A stretch of DNA of 64,000 nucleotides from Candidatus Thorarchaeota archaeon (GTDB taxonomy: Archaea; Asgardarchaeota; Thorarchaeia; Thorarchaeales; Thorarchaeaceae), in NCBI GenBank assembly GCA_004524445.1, contig SDNP01000010.1, forward strand, positions 1 to 64,000. The letters run 5' to 3'. The position numbers and the translations under genes are program-made. The notes under the pieces were generated by a model. That model was not told the origin of the DNA, did no database searches, and was given only the letters and a program-made list of their open reading frames with translations. Below, piece after piece: positions 60,750-64,000 of the stretch (position 1 is its first letter; the number at the start of each line of letters is the position of its first letter).

Positions 60750-60977
60750 ATGGATGCTAGACGAGAAGAAATCGAGCGGATGGCAAAAATCTACATGGAG
60801 TACCTGAATGGTCCAATTGGAAAGGGGGTCCTGGGTCGGCTTGAAGAGGGAGAAGAATTTTCGATAAAGACCCAAAGTGAGATAATGCGAGTAAAGAAGA
60901 AAGATGGAAAAGCTGTTGTTGAAGTTGAGCCAATGCCCTCAGACAATTTCAGCAAGAATAAGTATGAGCTGTTCTAG
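60750..60977 (+). CDS. Small hypothetical protein
   Basis: A 75-residue protein, acidic then basic, with an N-terminal helix (REEIERMAKIYMEYLNGPIGKGVLGRLEEGEEF) followed by probable strands (SIKTQSEIMRVKKKDGKAVVEVEP). One sequence-like element of a wing or small beta domain. No family recognised. A clear TATA promoter upstream and a stop in a gene-free stretch support a real, separately expressed gene. Confidence 0.65.
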   Translation: MDARREEIERMAKIYMEYLNGPIGKGVLGRLEEGEEFSIKTQSEIMRVKKKDGKAVVEVEPMPSDNFSKNKYELF

Positions 60978-61097
60978 CGAATCTTTGAATCGAAGCTGAC
61001 CACTTCAAGACTATTTAAGGAAAAAAACACATGGCAATAGGTTCTTATGAAGTAACTCACACCTCCGTCTAAATCATACCTACTAGGTGGTTGTAAA

Positions 61098-61742
61098 ATG
61101 GTAGTAGAGATGGATCAAGAAACACAAGCGCAGGTTAAGACCCTTTTTGCACCTCTTGATAGTGATGTCAAGATACACCTTTTTGTGAAGGAGCACGAGT
61201 GCCTGTATTGCGGCGACACGCGAACACTTGCCGAAAAAGTAGCAGAATTGTCTGATAAAGTTCAAGTCGCGGAACACCATGATGAGCCAGGAAAGGGTAA
61301 GGCTGGTGAATTTGGAGTTCAAAGAGTACCTGCTATAGTTTTGGAGGGGAAGGAACCATACAAAGTCCGATTCTACGGAATTCCCGCAGGACATGAATTC
61401 GGAGCATTGATTGCCGGTATTATCGCGGTTTCGACTGCAGAGATTCCGTTGGACGGAGCCATCATTGAGGATATCAAAGACATTGATGAACCCGTTCATA
61501 TTCAGGTCTTCACGACACCTCAATGCCCGTACTGCCCAGATATGGTGAAGTTAGCTCACTACGCTGCAATACTGAATCCGAACATAGAGTCGGACATGGT
61601 TGAGTCTCTAGAGTTCCAGGATGTTGCCAAGAAATATGAGGTATTTGGTGTTCCAAAGACAATAATCAATGAGAATACCGCTATCGAAGGACTAGCATCG
61701 CCGGACCTCTTCGTAGATAAGCTATATGAAGCAATAGGATAG
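61098..61742 (+). CDS. Protein disulfide oxidoreductase with two thioredoxin folds
   Basis: A 214-residue PDO/glutaredoxin-like protein. The first thioredoxin fold carries CLYC (about residues 35-38) in a KEHECLYCGDT context; the second carries CPYC (about 144-147), followed by a cis-Pro-type VFGVPKT. IPAGHEFGALI is a family block. Such proteins make, break or reshuffle disulfides in the cytosol of archaea, and are reduced by a thioredoxin reductase; one lies 0.4 kb away. ATG 61098 has GGTGG seven bases upstream. Promoter ACTATTTAAGG near 61010. Confidence 0.93.
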   Translation: MVVEMDQETQAQVKTLFAPLDSDVKIHLFVKEHECLYCGDTRTLAEKVAELSDKVQVAEHHDEPGKGKAGEFGVQRVPAIVLEGKEPYKVRFYGIPAGHEFGALIAGIIAVSTAEIPLDGAIIEDIKDIDEPVHIQVFTTPQCPYCPDMVKLAHYAAILNPNIESDMVESLEFQDVAKKYEVFGVPKTIINENTAIEGLASPDLFVDKLYEAIG

Positions 61743-61769
61743 AGTATGACGCTCTACTGACGTGATATT

Positions 61770-62060
61770 ATGGTGCATTCCTCTGTTATTATTCTGAGAC
61801 CAGCTCCATCGTATGGAAGTGGAGATTCAGACAAAATAGTCTCAGACCACTTCAACTATCTCAAACAGCTGCATTCGGAAGGTCTAGTGAAGATGGCGGG
61901 TCGATTTTCAGACGTGTTGTTTGGTCTCGTCATACTTGAAACAGAAACGCTTGAGGAAGCCAGAGATATTATGAATAATGACCCCGCCGTCAAAGGAAGA
62001 GTTTTCCACGCGGAACTCTATTCCTGGAGTGTTGCAATAGGAGAGTTCGAAAAGGGTTGA
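61770..62060 (+). CDS. YCII-domain protein
   Basis: A 96-residue dimeric alpha/beta barrel-like protein of the YCII family: a first strand SSVIILRPAPSYGSG, a DHFNYLKQLHSEGLVKMAGRF helix-turn with His, then LFGLVILETETLEEARDIMNNDPAVKGRVFHAELYSW. The HFxYL plus D-P-A-V pattern fits. Members may bind or dehalogenate small molecules; the activity is unknown. ATG 61770 has GTGAT four bases upstream. It follows the disulfide oxidoreductase after 27 bp, so probably the same transcript. Confidence 0.85.
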   Translation: MVHSSVIILRPAPSYGSGDSDKIVSDHFNYLKQLHSEGLVKMAGRFSDVLFGLVILETETLEEARDIMNNDPAVKGRVFHAELYSWSVAIGEFEKG

Positions 62061-62105
62061 TTTTTTGACCTCCAAATCAACCTTAAAATGACATATCCAG
62101 CTAGA

Positions 62106-63113
62106 TTACCGAGTGATAATGTCTTCATCCGTAGTTTCTGCCATTTCTTTGGTTGAAGTGGGTTCGAATTCACCCTCTTCAAGCTGTTGACAAGTAAAGA
62201 CGAATTCATTCTCATTCACATATCGATAGGCCTGATAGGCGGCATGCACACCTTCGGCAACTCCCGTGATAGCCTGTTTGAATTCGCTATCAACAACATC
62301 TCCTGCAGCAAATACACCAGGAACGTTGGTTCGGCTCGAGCGGTCAATCATTATCTCCCTTTTCACATTGACCTCAACCCCTAGTTCTTGAGCCAGATCG
62401 GATTGAGGAATGCCACCAATAGCAACGAAGATACCATCCAGCTCAAGTGCGTCACTACCGTTTTGTGGGTTGTCCAGCTTTACTCCTTCAACTCTGTTCT
62501 CACCAAGAATCTCCACGACATTTGTATTTGTAATGACCTCTATCTTGTCTTCCTTGGTGATCCTTCTTTGATTTACAGGCTCAGGTCTGATTTTGTTGCC
62601 GCGATAAATGATGTAAACCTTGGGACAATATTTTGCAAGTAATAATGCCTCCTTTGCGGCGCTATCACTACCGCCGACAACAGCAACTGTCTTTCCTTTG
62701 AAAAGAGGTGCATCGCAGAGAGCGCAGTAACTCACGCCTCGGTTTTTCAAACGATCGTGCCCTGGTACCTCAAGTTCCCGTTCTTCCATTCCCGTGGCAA
62801 TAAGCACAGTTTTTGCAAGGTAGGTCTTACTATCAGTTACAACATAGAAGAACCCTTGCTTATCCCGGAAGATTTTCTCAACCATGTCAATGTCGATATG
62901 AACAGGATAATCCAGCGTATGCACCTTGATCTTGTCTGCTAGCTCCTGTCCCGTCAGCTGAATAAACCCAGGATAGTTGGCTACATCATCAGTAAGAGTG
63001 ATGGTGCCACCATCAACATCCCCAATCACAGCTGTCGATAGGTCGAGCCTAGCAGCATACATTGCGGCTCCATATCCCGTAACACCCGAGCCCACTACTA
63101 CTAAATCGTACAT
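62106..63113 (-). CDS. trxB: Thioredoxin reductase
   Basis: A 335-residue flavoprotein that reduces thioredoxin-like partners. FAD motif GSGVTGYGAAMYAA (residues 8-21), active-site Cys pair CALC (about 133-136, usually CATC), NAD(P)H motif VVGGSDSAAKEALLLAKY (about 148-165) and the FAD-closing VFAAGDVVDSEFKQAITG. The C-terminal 25 residues are extra, acidic and disordered. ATG 63113 follows AGGGACTGAT closely. The glutaredoxin gene ends five bases upstream, forming one operon. Its likely targets are that glutaredoxin and the PDO. Confidence 0.94.
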   Translation of the reverse strand: MYDLVVVGSGVTGYGAAMYAARLDLSTAVIGDVDGGTITLTDDVANYPGFIQLTGQELADKIKVHTLDYPVHIDIDMVEKIFRDKQGFFYVVTDSKTYLAKTVLIATGMEERELEVPGHDRLKNRGVSYCALCDAPLFKGKTVAVVGGSDSAAKEALLLAKYCPKVYIIYRGNKIRPEPVNQRRITKEDKIEVITNTNVVEILGENRVEGVKLDNPQNGSDALELDGIFVAIGGIPQSDLAQELGVEVNVKREIMIDRSSRTNVPGVFAAGDVVDSEFKQAITGVAEGVHAAYQAYRYVNENEFVFTCQQLEEGEFEPTSTKEMAETTDEDIITR

Positions 63114-63117
63114 TGCA

Positions 63118-63360
63118 TCAGTCCCTCATCTTTCTTTTGATTCTTCTCTCAGTGCGACGATCAAATCCGATGAAGAAATCATCACCAATCGCCGTTACTG
63201 GTACTGCCTTCTGTTTGGTTAGGTTGAATAGCTCTTGCAAAGTCTCGGGATTTGTGAGAATGCATTTTTCCTCGTAGGAGATATCTTGTTCATCGAGATA
63301 CTCCTTGAGCTTTTTCGAATGCGGGCATTGCGGAGCGGTATAGATTACTGCAGTTGGCAT
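63118..63360 (-). CDS. Glutaredoxin-like protein with CPHS site
   Basis: An 80-residue glutaredoxin when started at ATG 63360 (AGAGGACACC upstream), matching the family's size. VIYTAPQCPHSKKLKEYLDE has the single active Cys in CPHS (residues 10-13), so the second Cys is Ser (monothiol-like). KAVPVTAIGDDFFIGFD has the cis-Pro and glutathione-loop region. The longer frame to 63429 has an unlikely hydrophobic start. Five bases separate it from trxB, so its reductant is probably TrxB. Confidence 0.88.
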   Translation of the reverse strand: MPTAVIYTAPQCPHSKKLKEYLDEQDISYEEKCILTNPETLQELFNLTKQKAVPVTAIGDDFFIGFDRRTERRIKRKMRD

Positions 63361-63574
63361 TATGTGGTGTCCTCTGTAAATTAACTCTCTTTCAAGCATA
63401 ATGATAGTCCACGCAATATAAATAATCAATTGGTGGCAATACCCCTCAGCTCTGACTACTCTTAAATGGTTTTGCAGGACTAGGCCTAGAGCCGTGTTTC
63501 TGATAGTTATGCCTATAGCCTTAAGTAGAGTATAGAGGTAATTTCCATGCTTTAAAGGCTAGGAGAAGAGCCAG

Positions 63575-64000
63575 ATGGATAAAGAAAAAACGTTGGAATT
63601 TATTGAAGAACAAGTAAAGCTCGAGCATCAAATAATCTCTCTTATTGAGTCCAATGTCGAGAAACTTGGAAATGCCTTTGTAAAGGTCATATTACTTGCG
63701 ATTTCACGAGATTCTAAGAAGCATGCTGAATTGCTAGGTGCCCTCAAGGAAGCGGTTACGGGCCCAACTCCATTCATCAGTGAAGAAGAACGAGATAAAA
63801 TAGCGAAAGGAATCGAGAAGCACATCGAGTTGGAGCAAAAGGCCATCGATACCTACGGCAAACTAGTAGAGTCCAGTGACAATCATCAAGTCATGACCAT
63901 CGCTTCCATCATCAAAGAAGACGAGATCAAGCATCATAACCTTCTGAAGGAGTTGCACAAGACAGTCATCTCTCCAGAAACTCTAACCGAAGACATGATA
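63575..64000 (+). CDS. Ferritin-like (rubrerythrin-type) protein, 3' end outside window
   Basis: The frame is open from ATG 63575 to the window end; the first 142 residues are visible. A four-helix ferritin-like bundle is suggested: KLEHQIISLIESNVEKLGN (with Glu-16-like ligand), DSKKHAELLGALKEA (DxxxH), GIEKHIELEQKAIDTYGKLVE and KEDEIKHHNLLKELHK (ExxxH). These give two Glu/His pairs typical of di-iron centres, so iron storage or peroxide defence is likely. GGAG lies eight bases before the ATG (GAGAAGAGCC between). It is next to the thiol-redox genes, fitting an oxidative stress role. Confidence 0.82.
   Translation, partial: MDKEKTLEFIEEQVKLEHQIISLIESNVEKLGNAFVKVILLAISRDSKKHAELLGALKEAVTGPTPFISEEERDKIAKGIEKHIELEQKAIDTYGKLVESSDNHQVMTIASIIKEDEIKHHNLLKELHKTVISPETLTEDMI

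Overview
The window most likely comes from an Asgard archaeon, possibly the Thorarchaeia group. This is an inference from gene content, not from a marker phylogeny. Archaeal traits are TATA-type promoters, frequent GTG and TTG starts, a geranylgeranyl-reductase-family flavoprotein, an archaemetzincin-like protease and a DUF106 (EMC3-like) insertase. Asgard-type traits are a Ras/Rab-like GTPase with all G motifs, a second protein that keeps the GTPase scaffold but has lost the nucleotide-binding residues, a single gelsolin-like domain, a leucine-rich-repeat protein and surface proteins with beta-propeller and calcium-binding repeats. I found no rRNA, tRNA, CRISPR array or transposase.

Layout. 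1-2.8 kb: 3' part of a large repeat-built surface protein. 3-14 kb: metabolism and transport (membrane protein, phosphofructokinase, CorA, cation/Ca exchanger, a peroxiredoxin without its catalytic Cys, FAD oxidoreductase, FetAB-like ABC pair, six-repeat propeller, membrane protein, pyroglutamyl peptidase, LysE). 14-19.5 kb: DUF389 protein, ArsR-like regulator, TPR protein with a regular Cys ladder, two receiver-only response regulators. 19.5-25.2 kb: gene-poor AT-rich stretch with membrane coiled-coil protein, metzincin, geranylgeranyl reductase, very small ORFs and seven copies of GTAAACG, one abutting an ORB-like dyad. 25-30 kb: DUF106 insertase, MFS carrier, and arsS with the two glycosyltransferase families that accompany arsenosugar synthesis. 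30-40.5 kb: DUF362 Fe-S protein, HEAT-repeat protein, amidohydrolases, an ABC-2 transporter with two secreted membrane-anchored proteins. 40.5-49.5 kb: SnoaL-like protein, frameshifted winged-helix regulator, gelsolin-like protein, a tandem pair of unknown paralogues, MoxR ATPase/VWA module, two membrane proteins, D-cysteine desulfhydrase-like enzyme. 49.5-64 kb: two microproteins, M32 carboxypeptidase, pseudo-GTPase, PRC-barrel protein, small GTPase, CocE-like hydrolase, radical SAM protein, NIF3, DsrEFH trio, LRR protein, thiol-redox set (PDO, glutaredoxin, thioredoxin reductase) and a truncated ferritin-like protein.

Functional groupings: (1) a thiol and sulfur set from 58.3 to 64 kb; (2) an arsenosugar-type operon at 27.5-30 kb without arsM in the window; (3) a MoxR/VWA chaperone-like pair converging on two unknown paralogues; (4) a GTPase, PRC-barrel and pseudo-GTPase run on one strand; (5) a possible replication-origin or regulon signal at 22.3-25.1 kb. 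Many starts were reassigned because a GTGAT Shine-Dalgarno core, usually 3-4 nt before the true start, itself mimics a GTG start codon.
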